From Streptococcus salivarius (lineage in GTDB: Bacteria; Bacillota; Bacilli; Lactobacillales; Streptococcaceae), in NCBI RefSeq assembly GCF_000785515.1, contig NZ_CP009913.1, forward strand, positions 1,702,001 to 1,766,000: 64,000 bases of DNA, read 5' to 3'. The notes beneath the pieces are model-generated. The model did not search any database. It had not been told where the DNA came from and saw only the letters and a list, made by a program, of their open reading frames with translations. The position numbers were made by a program, and so were the translations under genes. Below are positions 1-8,357 of this stretch, one piece after another; the stretch's first letter is position 1, and each line of letters starts with the position of its first letter.

Positions 1-20
1 ACAAGGGTGTGTTAAAAAAA

Positions 21-395
21 TTAGCCACGTTTAACCTCCTCGTAATCACCTTCAAAATGTTTTTTGATGAAACCGACAACTACTGCAATCACCACAATAT
101 TAAGAACCAGAGCTCCCATAATAATCAAAATAATAGGAACAATATTCGCTGAAATAGCATTCCATCGTTCCATAATACCGACACCTGCTGGCAAAAAGAG
201 GATAGTCATATTGGCAATTAAAAACTCTGCAACAGCATGAATGTGGCGTAGACGAATCCACTTAAGCTGAAGAGCAATAAGAAGCAAGAATAGGCCAATA
301 ATGCTTCCAGGAATAGGTAATTTGAAGAATGTTGAAATAGCTTCACCAATAACGGCAAACAAACAAATCAACATGAATTGAACGTAGTATTTCAC
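21..395 (-). CDS. lrgA: LrgA/CidA-family holin-like membrane protein
   Basis: A small integral membrane protein of 124 residues with four hydrophobic segments and the typical LrgA features: a Pro/Gly motif (LPIPGSIIGLF) in the second segment and LFLPAGVG in the middle. LrgA/CidA proteins act with LrgB in control of murein hydrolases, cell lysis and, in streptococci, pyruvate uptake. LrgB would be expected downstream on this strand, beyond the left edge. The GTG at 395 is preferred because AGGAGG lies 6 bases before it. An in-frame GTG at 419 with a poorer site would add 8 residues. Confidence 0.85.
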   Translation of the reverse strand: MKYYVQFMLICLFAVIGEAISTFFKLPIPGSIIGLFLLLIALQLKWIRLRHIHAVAEFLIANMTILFLPAGVGIMERWNAISANIVPIILIIMGALVLNIVVIAVVVGFIKKHFEGDYEEVKRG

Positions 396-474
396 GACTT
401 GCCTCCTAGGTTTAATCACCTATTAGTCTACTCCTTTTTTTTTGAATTTCAAGAGTTTTCAGTAAATTCTTTTG

Positions 475-506
475 AAAAATTGAGAGGCATAAATCAGCCT
501 CTTTGA
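475..506 (-). terminator. Second terminator behind tRNA-Thr
   Basis: On the minus strand AGAGGC and GCCTCT form a 6-bp stem around an 8-base loop, followed by CAATTTTTC. It lies behind a stronger terminator and before lrgA. Confidence 0.5.
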
Positions 507-510
507 ATAT

Positions 511-535
511 AAAAAAATCCAACCCTAAGGCTGGA
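511..535 (-). terminator. Terminator of tRNA-Thr
   Basis: TCCAGCC and GGTTGGA pair around a short loop and are followed by seven T on the minus strand, 13 bases past the tRNA 3' end. Confidence 0.75.
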
Positions 536-547
536 CTTTATCACAGA

Positions 548-618
548 TGCCACCACCGAGAATTGAACTCGGAACGGAGCATTACCATTGCTCTATTATA
601 CCATTTAACTATAGCGGC
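548..618 (-). tRNA. tRNA-Thr (anticodon GGT)
   Basis: The minus strand folds into a full 71-nt cloverleaf: 7-bp acceptor stem (GCCGCTA / TGGTGGC, with two G-U pairs), 4-bp D stem with AATGGTA loop, 5-bp anticodon stem (GAGCA/TGCTC) and a 7-base loop with GGT after T33, short variable loop, and a T arm with TTCAATT. The CCA end is not encoded. Position 32 is A, which is unusual. The anticodon reads Thr codons ACC/ACU. Confidence 0.85.
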
Positions 619-628
619 AACTGTTTTA

Positions 629-658
629 ATCTTACCATACTTCTATTTACTGTGGCAA
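629..658 (-). promoter_or_regulatory. Promoter of tRNA-Thr
   Basis: TTGCCA (653-658) and TAAGAT (629-634) are separated by 18 bases, with the tRNA 5' end 11 bases downstream of the -10 box. Confidence 0.6.
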
Positions 659-675
659 GATTTTTTGCTCATTTT

Positions 676-1029
676 TTATAAATTTAAGTCTTGGTAAGGC
701 GTACGGTAACCAACCTGTAAAACCTTACCATCTTTAATCAAGATAGGACGTTTAATCAACATACCATCTGAAGCCAAGAGTTCAACAGCTTCATCAAGAG
801 ATAGTGTCGGTAGCTTATCCTTTAAACCTAGAGAGCGGTAGGATTGACCACTCGTATTGAAGAATTTCTTAAGTTCTAAATCTGACCCTTCCAAAAGCTC
901 TTTTAAAAATTGAGCTGAAGGTGGATTTTCCTTAATATTAATAGATTCAACATCTAAACCTAACTGGTTAAGTTCTGCTTTCGCCTTACGGCAAGTGCTA
1001 CATTTGGGATATTCATAAAAAGTGTACAT
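676..1029 (-). CDS. ArsC/Spx-family protein, internal start
   Basis: This is the C-terminal part of the fused frame read from its own ATG at 1029, which has AAAGGAG 7 bases upstream. The 117-residue product is the size of stand-alone arsenate-reductase-like/Spx-family proteins and begins in the usual way (MYTFYEYPKCSTCRKAK), with CxxC at residues 10-13. Whether it is a reductase or a regulator cannot be told: it lacks proof of the arsenate-binding Arg pattern and is not the canonical Spx. It may be translated both as part of the fusion and alone. Confidence 0.6.
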   Translation of the reverse strand: MYTFYEYPKCSTCRKAKAELNQLGLDVESINIKENPPSAQFLKELLEGSDLELKKFFNTSGQSYRSLGLKDKLPTLSLDEAVELLASDGMLIKRPILIKDGKVLQVGYRTPYQDLNL

Positions 1030-1557
1030 GTTTTTCTCCTTTTTTCTAGCATAAGCTATCTCTCTGGGACTGTCAAACCTGATGTCTTCTAAACGCAATA
1101 GAAAACACTTGGCTTCTTCTCCTGCTGCATAATTACCTATCTGTCCACTGCTAGGTAAGACACGATGACAAGGGACCAGAATCAACCAAGGATTTTTACC
1201 AACAGCGGTTCCCACAGCCTGTGCGGATTTGCAGGAGATTTGCTGGCTAATCTGTCCATAGCTAATAGTCCGTCCATAAGGTATCTCCCCTAAAACTGAC
1301 CAGACTTTTTGTTGAAAATCTGTCCCCCTATCAGCTAGAGGGAGGATATCTGGACTTGGATTATCCCCCTTAAAATAAGCCTCTAACCAATTCTTGGTTA
1401 TTTTCAAGATAGAATTTGAGGTGTCTACTAGCTCCTCTTCCTTGATCCCTGCCTGAAAATGTTTTTGCCCTTCCAACCAAACACCATAAAGCGCTTGGTC
1501 ACTTGCCACCAAGCACAAGCGTCCAATAGGAGATAAATAATACTGACGATAAAGCAT
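676..1557 (-). CDS. ogt: Ogt-type DNA alkyltransferase fused to ArsC/Spx-like domain
   Basis: One open frame of 293 codons joins two proteins usually encoded separately. Residues 1-160 are an O6-methylguanine-DNA methyltransferase with the active-site motif VPCHRVLPSSG (Cys130) and the helix-turn-helix region around GRTISYGQIS. Residues 177-293 are a thioredoxin-fold ArsC/Spx-like protein with the CxxC motif CSTC. The linker (about residues 160-176) shows no conserved features, so it may be former 3' sequence of ogt that lost its stop. A Shine-Dalgarno AAAGGAG precedes Met177, so the second domain can also be made alone. The ATG at 1557 lies 6 bases after a TATAAT box, suggesting a leaderless mRNA. 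It follows serA and its terminator. Confidence 0.8.
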   Translation of the reverse strand: MLYRQYYLSPIGRLCLVASDQALYGVWLEGQKHFQAGIKEEELVDTSNSILKITKNWLEAYFKGDNPSPDILPLADRGTDFQQKVWSVLGEIPYGRTISYGQISQQISCKSAQAVGTAVGKNPWLILVPCHRVLPSSGQIGNYAAGEEAKCFLLRLEDIRFDSPREIAYARKKEKNMYTFYEYPKCSTCRKAKAELNQLGLDVESINIKENPPSAQFLKELLEGSDLELKKFFNTSGQSYRSLGLKDKLPTLSLDEAVELLASDGMLIKRPILIKDGKVLQVGYRTPYQDLNL

Positions 1558-1563
1558 GTCTTT

Positions 1564-1569
1564 ATTATA
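1564..1569 (-). promoter_or_regulatory. Extended -10 box, leaderless start of ogt
   Basis: TGTTATAAT on the minus strand carries the TGN extension and ends 6 bases before the ogt ATG, placing the expected first transcribed base at the start codon. No Shine-Dalgarno is present. Confidence 0.55.
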
Positions 1570-1571
1570 AC

Positions 1572-1600
1572 AAAAAAGACAGGAATCTCTTGTTCCTGCC
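1572..1600 (-). terminator. Terminator of the ser operon
   Basis: GGCAGGAA and TTCCTGTC form an 8-bp stem around CAAGAGA, followed by six T. It lies 11 bases after the serA stop. Confidence 0.8.
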
Positions 1601-1610
1601 AGTTTAACTC

Positions 1611-2792
1611 TTATTTTTTGCCTTTAATCAAACGCACACGTACGATATTGTCGCTAGCCTCAAACTTAGCAACCAATTCATCAATCTTTTCCTTATCGGT
1701 TTCATCAAGGTCAAGAAGCGTGTAGGCGTAATCACCCTTAGAACGGTTGATGATATTATCAATATTGATATTAAAATCAGAAACCGCAGTAGAGATACGA
1801 GCCACAATATTAGGCACGTTTTTATTAATCAAGGTGATACGGTATGGAGCACTCAAGGCCTGTTGCACACGTGGGAAGTTAACAGAGTTAACAATTTCAC
1901 CTGTTTCCATAAAGCGACGGATAGTTTGACCTGCCATAATCGCACAGTTAAGTTCTGCTTCACCTGTTGAACCACCAACGTGTGGGAAGACTGTTACATT
2001 AGGTTTGTTAAGTAGGTCTTCTGTACCAAAGTCAGTGATATAACGTTTAACCACACCTGTTTCCAAAGCATCAAAGAGAGCATCATTATCTACCAACTCT
2101 GCACGGGCAAAGTTAATGATAGTTGTGCCTTTTTGCATGAGATTGAAGGCATCCGCATTGAAAGTCCCCTTCGTATCAGGTGTCAATGGGACGTGAACAG
2201 TGATGTAGTCACAGTTTTCAAAAATCTCTTTAAGATCAGAAACACGTTTTACATGGTGAGAGATATTCCAGGCAGCTTCAATAGAAACATATGGGTCGTA
2301 ACCATAGACCTTCATTCCCAAACGGTAAGCATAATTGGCAATACGTGCACCAATCGCACCAAGCCCGATAACACCCAATGTCTTACCAGTAATCTCGCTA
2401 CCTGCAAACTGTTTCTTACCTGCTTCAATTTGTTTAGGAACATCATCACCACTAAGTGTGTTAACCCAAGCATTGGCCGCAATATAGTCACGTGCTGAGA
2501 GTAAGATAGAGGCCAAAACAGCTTCTTTAACAGCGTTAGCATTGGCACCTGGAGTATTGAAGACAACAATTCCTTTTTCAGTTGCTTCGTCAACTGGGAT
2601 ATTGTTAGTACCTGCACCAGCACGCGCAATAGCTTTCAAGTTGTCAGGAAAAACAGTGTCATGGAGATTTTGACTACGAATGATATAGGCATCCGGATTT
2701 TTCGCTAAATCACCATCAATTTGGAAATGATTTCCAAGTTCCTTCAAACCAATCTGGTTAATATTGTTATACGTTTTTACACTAAATACCAT
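1611..2792 (-). CDS. serA: D-3-phosphoglycerate dehydrogenase
   Basis: SerA oxidises 3-phosphoglycerate to 3-phosphohydroxypyruvate with NAD, the first step of serine synthesis in the cytosol. The 393-residue protein has the D-2-hydroxyacid dehydrogenase fold with the NAD motif GVIGLGAIGARIA near residue 140, the substrate/catalytic region with RAELVD and HVGGSTGEAE, and a C-terminal ACT domain from about residue 320 (NVPNIVARIS), the usual serine-sensing module. It ends the serC-GNAT-serA set and is followed by a terminator. Confidence 0.95.
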   Translation of the reverse strand: MVFSVKTYNNINQIGLKELGNHFQIDGDLAKNPDAYIIRSQNLHDTVFPDNLKAIARAGAGTNNIPVDEATEKGIVVFNTPGANANAVKEAVLASILLSARDYIAANAWVNTLSGDDVPKQIEAGKKQFAGSEITGKTLGVIGLGAIGARIANYAYRLGMKVYGYDPYVSIEAAWNISHHVKRVSDLKEIFENCDYITVHVPLTPDTKGTFNADAFNLMQKGTTIINFARAELVDNDALFDALETGVVKRYITDFGTEDLLNKPNVTVFPHVGGSTGEAELNCAIMAGQTIRRFMETGEIVNSVNFPRVQQALSAPYRITLINKNVPNIVARISTAVSDFNINIDNIINRSKGDYAYTLLDLDETDKEKIDELVAKFEASDNIVRVRLIKGKK

Positions 2793-2810
2793 AATTTTAT
2801 TCCTCTTAAA

Positions 2811-3368
2811 TCAATGTATCCCGTGGTGAGCTGCTTCATCAAGTTCTTGATAAAAGGCCTTCTCTCGCTTAGTTTTGATTTTCTGATAAGCAAGACGTTC
2901 ACCATCAATAGGAACCTTGCCACAATAGACATAGCCAAGCTTCTCCAAAATATGCTGCATGACAGTATTCTTTTCATGCGTATCGCAACGGAAATCATGA
3001 GCATCAGTCCCCTCAATAAGACCTTGAATGAAGGTTTGAGCAATACCCTGGCCCGAAAATTCACTTAAAACGGCGATTCTATGAAAAGTAATGTAGCGCT
3101 TATTGTGGTGTTTCCAGTCCCCGTCATAGATTTTGTCGTAAGCAGGGTCTCCATCAACAATCACCGCAGCATAAGAAACGATTTGACCATCAACAATTCC
3201 TACATAGGCCTGCCCATTAAGGACATCGTCAAAGATAGTTTCTTCAGTAGGGTAACCATCAGCTCCTTGCCATTGGGTACTCCCCGCTTCTGCTAAAGCA
3301 GTTCTAGCACTCTCAATCACAGTCATGATAGCCCCAATTTCATTTGGGAAGGCTTGTCTAATTTCCAT
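2811..3368 (-). CDS. GNAT-family N-acetyltransferase in ser operon
   Basis: A 185-residue GCN5-related acetyltransferase. The acetyl-CoA loop is seen as FHRIAVLSEFSGQGIAQTFIQGL, read in two parts: FHRIAVL and the QGIAQ motif that matches the Q/RxxGxG/A signature. It lies between serC (12 bases upstream) and serA (18 bases downstream), and this position between serine genes is common in streptococci. The substrate is unknown. A link to serine metabolism is inferred only from co-transcription. Confidence 0.85.
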   Translation of the reverse strand: MEIRQAFPNEIGAIMTVIESARTALAEAGSTQWQGADGYPTEETIFDDVLNGQAYVGIVDGQIVSYAAVIVDGDPAYDKIYDGDWKHHNKRYITFHRIAVLSEFSGQGIAQTFIQGLIEGTDAHDFRCDTHEKNTVMQHILEKLGYVYCGKVPIDGERLAYQKIKTKREKAFYQELDEAAHHGIH

Positions 3369-3380
3369 CTCTTTACCTAA

Positions 3381-4475
3381 TCATTTATTTTCGGCTTCAA
3401 ATTTCTTCATAAAGTCAATCAAGTCAAGTACACCCTGACGTGGGAATGCATTATAAACACTAGCACGCATACCACCTACTGAACGGTGTCCTTTGATATT
3501 CTTGAAACCAAGAGCATCTGCTTCTGCTACAAATTTAGCATCCAACTCTTTACTTGGTGTTACAAATGGGATATTGCAGACAGAACGATTCTTGGCATCT
3601 TTGACAGGATTTGTGTAGAAATCAGATGATTCAATATAATCGTAGAGAAGACCTGATTTCTCACGTTGAATTTCAGCCATCTTGTCCACGCCACCAATTT
3701 CATTTTTAACCCAGTCAAAGACGAGTTTTGAAATATAGATGTTGAAACATGGTGGTGTATTGTAAAGTGATCCTGCTTCAGCTTGAATACGGTAATCCAA
3801 CATGGCAGACAATTGTGGTTGGTCGTTAAGGAAGTCTTCACGAACGATAACCACTGTCACCCCAGCAGGTCCAATATTTTTCTGAGCACCAGCATAGATA
3901 AGGGCAAAGTCCTCAACATTGTAACGAGCAGCCAAAATATTTGAAGACATATCAGCTACAATTGGCACACCATTAGTATCAGGCAAATCGTAGATAGATG
4001 TTCCTTCAATGGTATTGTTCGTTGTCAAGTGAACATAAGCAGCTTCTGGATCAATTGTTGCTGGGTCAAAGCTTGGGATGTGATCGTAAACAGTTTCTTC
4101 TGAAGAGGCCAAAAGAATTGGTTCAAAAGGAATAGTTTTTGAAAGTTTAACAGCTTCTGTATAAGCTTTTTTACCCCATGAACCACCTACAAGGTAGTAA
4201 GCTTTCTTACCTTGAGCGAGGTTAAGTGGGACCATTGTAAATTGTGTCGAAGCGCCACCTTGCAAGAAAATAACCTTATAGTTATCAGGAATGGCCATAA
4301 GCTCACGAAGTGTCGCTTCCGCATCTTTAACGATTTTGTCAAATTCTGGAGAACGGTGGGACATTTCTAGCACGGACATACCGGAATCTTGATAGTTAAG
4401 CAATTCAGCTTGGGCTTTTTCAAGCACTGGTTTTGGTAATGTAGCAGGTCCTGCTGAGAAATTATAAATTGTCAT
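3381..4475 (-). CDS. serC: Phosphoserine aminotransferase
   Basis: SerC is a PLP-dependent class V aminotransferase that makes 3-phosphoserine from 3-phosphohydroxypyruvate and glutamate. The 364-residue protein begins with the family motif [11 protein letters not shown], has the phosphate-binding GGASTQF near residue 73, and the PLP lysine in [12 protein letters not shown] (Lys199). It has the usual length. It is the first gene of the serC-GNAT-serA unit, with a good promoter and the Shine-Dalgarno GGAGGTG before the ATG. Confidence 0.96.
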   Translation of the reverse strand: MTIYNFSAGPATLPKPVLEKAQAELLNYQDSGMSVLEMSHRSPEFDKIVKDAEATLRELMAIPDNYKVIFLQGGASTQFTMVPLNLAQGKKAYYLVGGSWGKKAYTEAVKLSKTIPFEPILLASSEETVYDHIPSFDPATIDPEAAYVHLTTNNTIEGTSIYDLPDTNGVPIVADMSSNILAARYNVEDFALIYAGAQKNIGPAGVTVVIVREDFLNDQPQLSAMLDYRIQAEAGSLYNTPPCFNIYISKLVFDWVKNEIGGVDKMAEIQREKSGLLYDYIESSDFYTNPVKDAKNRSVCNIPFVTPSKELDAKFVAEADALGFKNIKGHRSVGGMRASVYNAFPRQGVLDLIDFMKKFEAENK

Positions 4476-4504
4476 AAAGACACCTCCAAAATTTTAATGG
4501 TCCT

Positions 4505-4533
4505 ATTATAGCGAATTTTCTGAATATTGTAAA
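4505..4533 (-). promoter_or_regulatory. Promoter of serC operon
   Basis: TTTACA (4528-4533) and TATAAT (4505-4510) with a 17-base spacer, 30 bases before the serC start. Confidence 0.8.
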
Positions 4534-4544
4534 GTGTTAACAGT

Positions 4545-4570
4545 AAAAAACGAACGGGATTAACCGCTCG
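4545..4570 (-). terminator. Terminator of ROK kinase gene
   Basis: CGAGCGG and CCGTTCG pair around a 6-base loop and are followed by six T on the minus strand. Confidence 0.75.
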
Positions 4571-4629
4571 CCTCAAAAAAGTTAGGTATTTTATGTATAT
4601 TTTCATCAGTAATTGATTTTAGTATCCGT

Positions 4630-5523
4630 TTATTTTTGCTTAAGAAAATAGGCTGCCCCAATTAGATTAGCTCCATTATGATGATGACAAGCAACAATCT
4701 CGGGACGTTTAATAATTTTACCGATAAAGTCAATCTCATGGTGAACCTTATCAAACTGGCGGTTGACCTCCTCGATAAGAATCGGCTGGGCTGAAATGCC
4801 ACCTCCAATAACAAAGGTTTCCATATCAAAGATAGTTTGAAGATTCAAAATGGTAATGGCTAGGTTACGGCAATAGCTTTCAAAAAGCGGATAGACTGTT
4901 TTATCTCCTTCATTTATGGCCTTAAATGCGGCTAAACCATCCTTTAAATCTGAGTTACCTAGCACTTCATTTACCTTGGTAATTAAACCGACAGCCGACA
5001 AAGTCATGCCTCGCATCAATGAAGGATCAACTTTTTCCATTTGAACTGGTAACAGAAAGGTCAACTCACCCGCTTGAAAATGACTTCCTTGAAAAAGTTT
5101 ACCATTAATAATAAATCCACCACCTAGACCTGAACCCAAAACAAGAGCTGCACCATTGGCCACTCCTTGCAAATGACCTGTAGCTAGCTCTGCCAAGGCC
5201 GCTGCTTTACCATCATTAAGAGCCATCACAGGCAGATGGTACTTGGCTTCGAGGACCTCTTTAATACGAAAGCCGTGGAAGAACCTCAATAAGCCACCAT
5301 GATAAATCACACCTTCCTCAGTATCAACCGTCCCTGGAACACTAATTGCTATACCTGATAAGTCTACTTCAACTGAAGTAACTATCTGATCAATCACGTC
5401 AATAGCTTGTTCTAAGGTTTGTGGAGATGACTGCGTCGGCAGACTCTTTTCAATGGCAAACTGCTCTGAAACAAGTGCTGACTTCACCTGTGTTCCCCCA
5501 AAATCAATCGCTAAAATCGTCAT
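4630..5523 (-). CDS. ROK-family sugar kinase
   Basis: A 297-residue ROK-family protein, probably a cytosolic sugar kinase. It has the N-terminal phosphate motif (LAIDFGGTQVKSALV), the catalytic stretch LNDGKAAALAE and the glycine-rich GSGLGGGFIING. The cysteine-rich zinc motif of glucokinase-type ROK proteins is absent, so the sugar cannot be named. The ATG at 5523 is chosen because GGAGG lies 6 bases before it. A longer frame upstream has no site. It stands alone, divergent from the glyoxalase gene. Confidence 0.85.
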   Translation of the reverse strand: MTILAIDFGGTQVKSALVSEQFAIEKSLPTQSSPQTLEQAIDVIDQIVTSVEVDLSGIAISVPGTVDTEEGVIYHGGLLRFFHGFRIKEVLEAKYHLPVMALNDGKAAALAELATGHLQGVANGAALVLGSGLGGGFIINGKLFQGSHFQAGELTFLLPVQMEKVDPSLMRGMTLSAVGLITKVNEVLGNSDLKDGLAAFKAINEGDKTVYPLFESYCRNLAITILNLQTIFDMETFVIGGGISAQPILIEEVNRQFDKVHHEIDFIGKIIKRPEIVACHHHNGANLIGAAYFLKQK

Positions 5524-5639
5524 AAGCATCCTCCACAGATTGTTATTCGTCATTATAACACAAAATAACAAAAACTAGAAAAAACGGTTCCAAAATGCTA
5601 TCATAAACTTACAGAATTAGATAAAAGGAGTTATCTCAC

Positions 5640-6035
5640 ATGACTAAATTTCTACACACTTGTGTCCGTGTCAAGGACCTAGAAGCCTCACTTAAATTTT
5701 ATAAAGAAGCTCTTGGTTTCAAAGAAGCTCGTCGCAATGATTTTCCAGAATATAAGTTCACCCTTGTCTACTTGCAACTCGAAGATGATCCTGATTACGA
5801 GTTGGAATTAACCTACAACTACGACCATGAAGCTTATGATCTTGGGGATGGATATGGTCATATCGCCGTTGGTGTTGATGACCTAGAAGCTACACACCAA
5901 GCTCACAAAGAAGCTGGCTATACTGTCACAGACCTCTCAGGTCTTCCTGGTAAACCAAAAATGTACTATTTTATCACTGATCCAGATGGCTATAAGATTG
6001 AAGTTATTCGTTTGACGCAATTCCTAGAAAAATAA
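5640..6035 (+). CDS. gloA: Lactoylglutathione lyase (glyoxalase I) family
   Basis: A 131-residue vicinal-oxygen-chelate protein. The likely metal ligands of glyoxalase I are present: His6, Glu56 (in ELELTYN), His74 (GYGHIAVGV) and Glu121 (GYKIEVIRL). The family converts the hemithioacetal of methylglyoxal and a thiol to S-lactoyl-thiol. Streptococci of this group import or make glutathione only in part, so the thiol in vivo is open. The ATG has AAGGAG upstream and a shared terminator follows. Confidence 0.88.
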   Translation: MTKFLHTCVRVKDLEASLKFYKEALGFKEARRNDFPEYKFTLVYLQLEDDPDYELELTYNYDHEAYDLGDGYGHIAVGVDDLEATHQAHKEAGYTVTDLSGLPGKPKMYYFITDPDGYKIEVIRLTQFLEK

Positions 6036-6039
6036 AACA

Positions 6040-6075
6040 AAAAAAGTCAGATTGTATAGATCTGGCTTCTTTTTG
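6040..6075. terminator. Bidirectional terminator, gloA / SPFH
   Basis: AGTCAGAT and ATCTGGCT (6045-6067) form a stem with A-run on one side and T-run on the other, between convergent genes. Confidence 0.75.
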
Positions 6076-6078
6076 TGC

Positions 6079-6978
6079 TTAATTTTTATTATCTGTCTTT
6101 AAGGCTGACAAAATTTGGGTACGAATATCATCCACACCGTTTGGATTATTTGGTAGGAATAAGGTTTGATTGCCTTTAGCCGCAAAAGTATTAAGGGTAT
6201 CTAGATATTGGTTAGTCAAGAGAATAGACATAATCTGCTCTTCAGACATACCCACATTGGCCTCTTTAAGTTCTGCGATAGATTCAGCCAATCCATCAAC
6301 GATTGCCTTACGTTGTTGGGCAATACCGACCCCGTGAAGACGATCTTTTTCAGCTTCGGCTTCAGCTGCTGTGACAATCTTGATCTTATCAGCTTCTGCC
6401 AATTCTTGAGCTGCGACACGCTTACGTTGGGCAGCATTGATTTCGTTCATAGACTGTTTAACTTCAGCATCTGGTTCAACTTTGGTAATCAAAGTCTTAA
6501 CAATGATATACCCATAAGTTGTCATTTCTTCAGCCACTTGGTGTTGAACCTCAAGGGCAATTTCATCTTTCTTCTCAAAGAGTTCATCGAGCGTCAATTT
6601 AGGAACTGATGAACGGAGAGCATCCTCAATGTATGATTTAATTTGAGCTTCTGGACGCATGAGTTTATAGTAAGCATCTGTAACATTTTGCTCATTAACA
6701 CGATATTGAGTAGCCACATTCATCATGACAAAGACATTGTCCTTTGTCTTAGTCTCAACCACAATCTCACTTTGAAGCAAACGTAGTTGAATACGAGCGG
6801 CAATTTTATCGATACCAAATGGTAAACGCATATGAATCCCACTCGTTGCAATTTTTTGATAACGCCCAAAACGTTCAACGATAGCCACTGACTGTTGACG
6901 TACAACGTAAAGCATACTGATGAGAATTCCCAAAATAATCAGGAATGAAAACAGTAAAAAGAGAAGTGCTGCTTGCAT
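6079..6978 (-). CDS. SPFH/stomatin-prohibitin membrane protein
   Basis: A 299-residue protein with one N-terminal membrane helix (about residues 5-25) followed by an SPFH/band-7 domain (VVRQQSVAIVERFGRY to about residue 190) and a long Ala/Glu-rich coiled coil (AEADKIKIVTAAEAEAEK). Such proteins form rings or scaffolds in membrane microdomains and often partner with FtsH-like or NfeD proteins. None of those lie beside it here. GGAGG precedes the ATG. Confidence 0.88.
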   Translation of the reverse strand: MQAALLFLLFSFLIILGILISMLYVVRQQSVAIVERFGRYQKIATSGIHMRLPFGIDKIAARIQLRLLQSEIVVETKTKDNVFVMMNVATQYRVNEQNVTDAYYKLMRPEAQIKSYIEDALRSSVPKLTLDELFEKKDEIALEVQHQVAEEMTTYGYIIVKTLITKVEPDAEVKQSMNEINAAQRKRVAAQELAEADKIKIVTAAEAEAEKDRLHGVGIAQQRKAIVDGLAESIAELKEANVGMSEEQIMSILLTNQYLDTLNTFAAKGNQTLFLPNNPNGVDDIRTQILSALKTDNKN

Positions 6979-7019
6979 GTTAAGTCCTCCAAAATAAACA
7001 TTAAAAATTTCTTTGCTTT

Positions 7020-7047
7020 ATTATAGCACAGTGATACAATTTTTCAA
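7020..7047 (-). promoter_or_regulatory. Promoter of SPFH gene
   Basis: TTGAAA (7042-7047) and TATAAT (7020-7025) with a 16-base spacer on the minus strand. Confidence 0.7.
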
Positions 7048-7289
7048 GAAAAATAGCATAGCTCGTTCGAAATAGTGTAAAAGAGATACTTTCTTTATCG
7101 CTTATATGTCAGCACTCCTGAAAACTTGGAAACTCCTGTTAATCGAGAGAGAGTTGTACGCAACAGGCGAGACTTTTCGATATAAGAAAAAGGCTGAAAC
7201 GATTGCGTTTCAGCCTCTTAGTATTTTCGAAAATAAAATCGTTTGAAGAATTATTCTAGATGGCATCTAAAACTCAAATCTCAAAAGAC
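7048..7289. other. Intergenic stretch between SPFH promoter and potD
   Basis: Apart from the potD terminator at 7187-7215, no gene is seen. A pair CCTGTT / AACAGG near 7135-7168 could form a weak stem with a 20-base loop, without a T-run. Its role is unclear. Confidence 0.4.
7187..7215 (-). terminator. Terminator of murB-potABCD operon
   Basis: Perfect 10-bp arms GGCTGAAACG / CGTTTCAGCC with a 4-base loop, followed by five T on the minus strand, 75 bases after potD. Confidence 0.85.
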
Positions 7290-8357
7290 TTATTTACGAT
7301 ACATCTTAACTTGAAGGTAAATATCGTTATAGATTCCGAGCCATTTTTGACCTAAGTTGTTATAGACTTCAAGGTTTTTAATGGTTGATTCTGAGGGATA
7401 AAAGGCTTTATCATCAGTGATACTCTTTGGAAGCAAGGCTTTAGCTGCTTGGTTAGGTGTGGCGTAACCGATATATTCAGCATTTTGGGCTGCATTTTCT
7501 GGTTTAAGCATGAAGTTGATAAAGGTGTAAGCCTCTTTTTCATGCTTTACAGTCTTAGGAATCACCAGATTATCAAACCAAAGATTTGAGCCTTCAGATG
7601 GGACAACATAACGTAGGTCCTCATTTTTATCAAGCATCTCACTAGCTTCCCCTGAGAAGGTTACTCCAATGGCCGCATCACCTTGAACCATGTAGCCCTT
7701 CATCTCGTCACCAACAATAGCCTTGATATTTGGTGTCAGACTATTAAGTTTAGTTTCAGCCAAACGTAATTCGGTCATGTTCTTCGTATTCAAGCTATAT
7801 CCCAGGCTATTGAGTGAGAAACCAAGAACTTCACGCGCGCCATCCACGAGCATAATCTGGTTTTTGTAATCTGGTGACCAAAGATCATCCCAGTGCTGTG
7901 GTGCTTTTTTCACCAATTTTGTATTATAAACAATGCCGACAGTTCCCCAGAAATAAGGGACGGAATAGTCATTGTGAGGGTCAAAACTAAGTCCTTTAAA
8001 GCTTGAGCCAATCTGGTCAAAACCTTTGATTTTAGATTTATCCAACTTCACCAAAAGGTCTTCCTTAACCATTTTATCAATAGTATAGTCTGACGGCACA
8101 GCGATATCGTAGGTTGTTCCGCCCTGCTTAATCTTGGTATACATGGCTTCATTGGAATCAAAGGTTTCGTACTGAACCTTGATGCCCGTTTCTTTTGTAA
8201 ACTTGGTCAGGAGGTCTGGGTCAATATAATCACCCCAGTTATAGATAACTAATTTGTCCGACACATTTCCTGTACGACTCTGCATGTAGGCAGAGATGCC
8301 CCAAAGGAAGAAGATAATGGCTAAGATACCTGCCAGAAATTGATAGAGTCTACGCAT
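7290..8357 (-). CDS. potD: Spermidine/putrescine-binding protein PotD
   Basis: The periplasmic-type substrate-binding protein of the polyamine ABC transporter. The 355-residue protein has one N-terminal hydrophobic segment (LYQFLAGILAIIFFLWGI) without a lipobox Cys, so it is probably membrane-anchored by an uncleaved signal. It then has the PotD/PotF fold with LVIYNWGDYIDPDLL. The start at 8357 is chosen for GGAGGAGCAGG just before it. A longer frame starting at 8387 lacks a site. It overlaps the end of potC by 8 bases and is last in murB-potABCD. Confidence 0.93.
   Translation of the reverse strand: MRRLYQFLAGILAIIFFLWGISAYMQSRTGNVSDKLVIYNWGDYIDPDLLTKFTKETGIKVQYETFDSNEAMYTKIKQGGTTYDIAVPSDYTIDKMVKEDLLVKLDKSKIKGFDQIGSSFKGLSFDPHNDYSVPYFWGTVGIVYNTKLVKKAPQHWDDLWSPDYKNQIMLVDGAREVLGFSLNSLGYSLNTKNMTELRLAETKLNSLTPNIKAIVGDEMKGYMVQGDAAIGVTFSGEASEMLDKNEDLRYVVPSEGSNLWFDNLVIPKTVKHEKEAYTFINFMLKPENAAQNAEYIGYATPNQAAKALLPKSITDDKAFYPSESTIKNLEVYNNLGQKWLGIYNDIYLQVKMYRK

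Noticed and set aside
503..697. 64-codon frame on the plus strand
   Set aside because: It lies across the tRNA-Thr gene and its promoter, has no ribosome site and no protein-like features.
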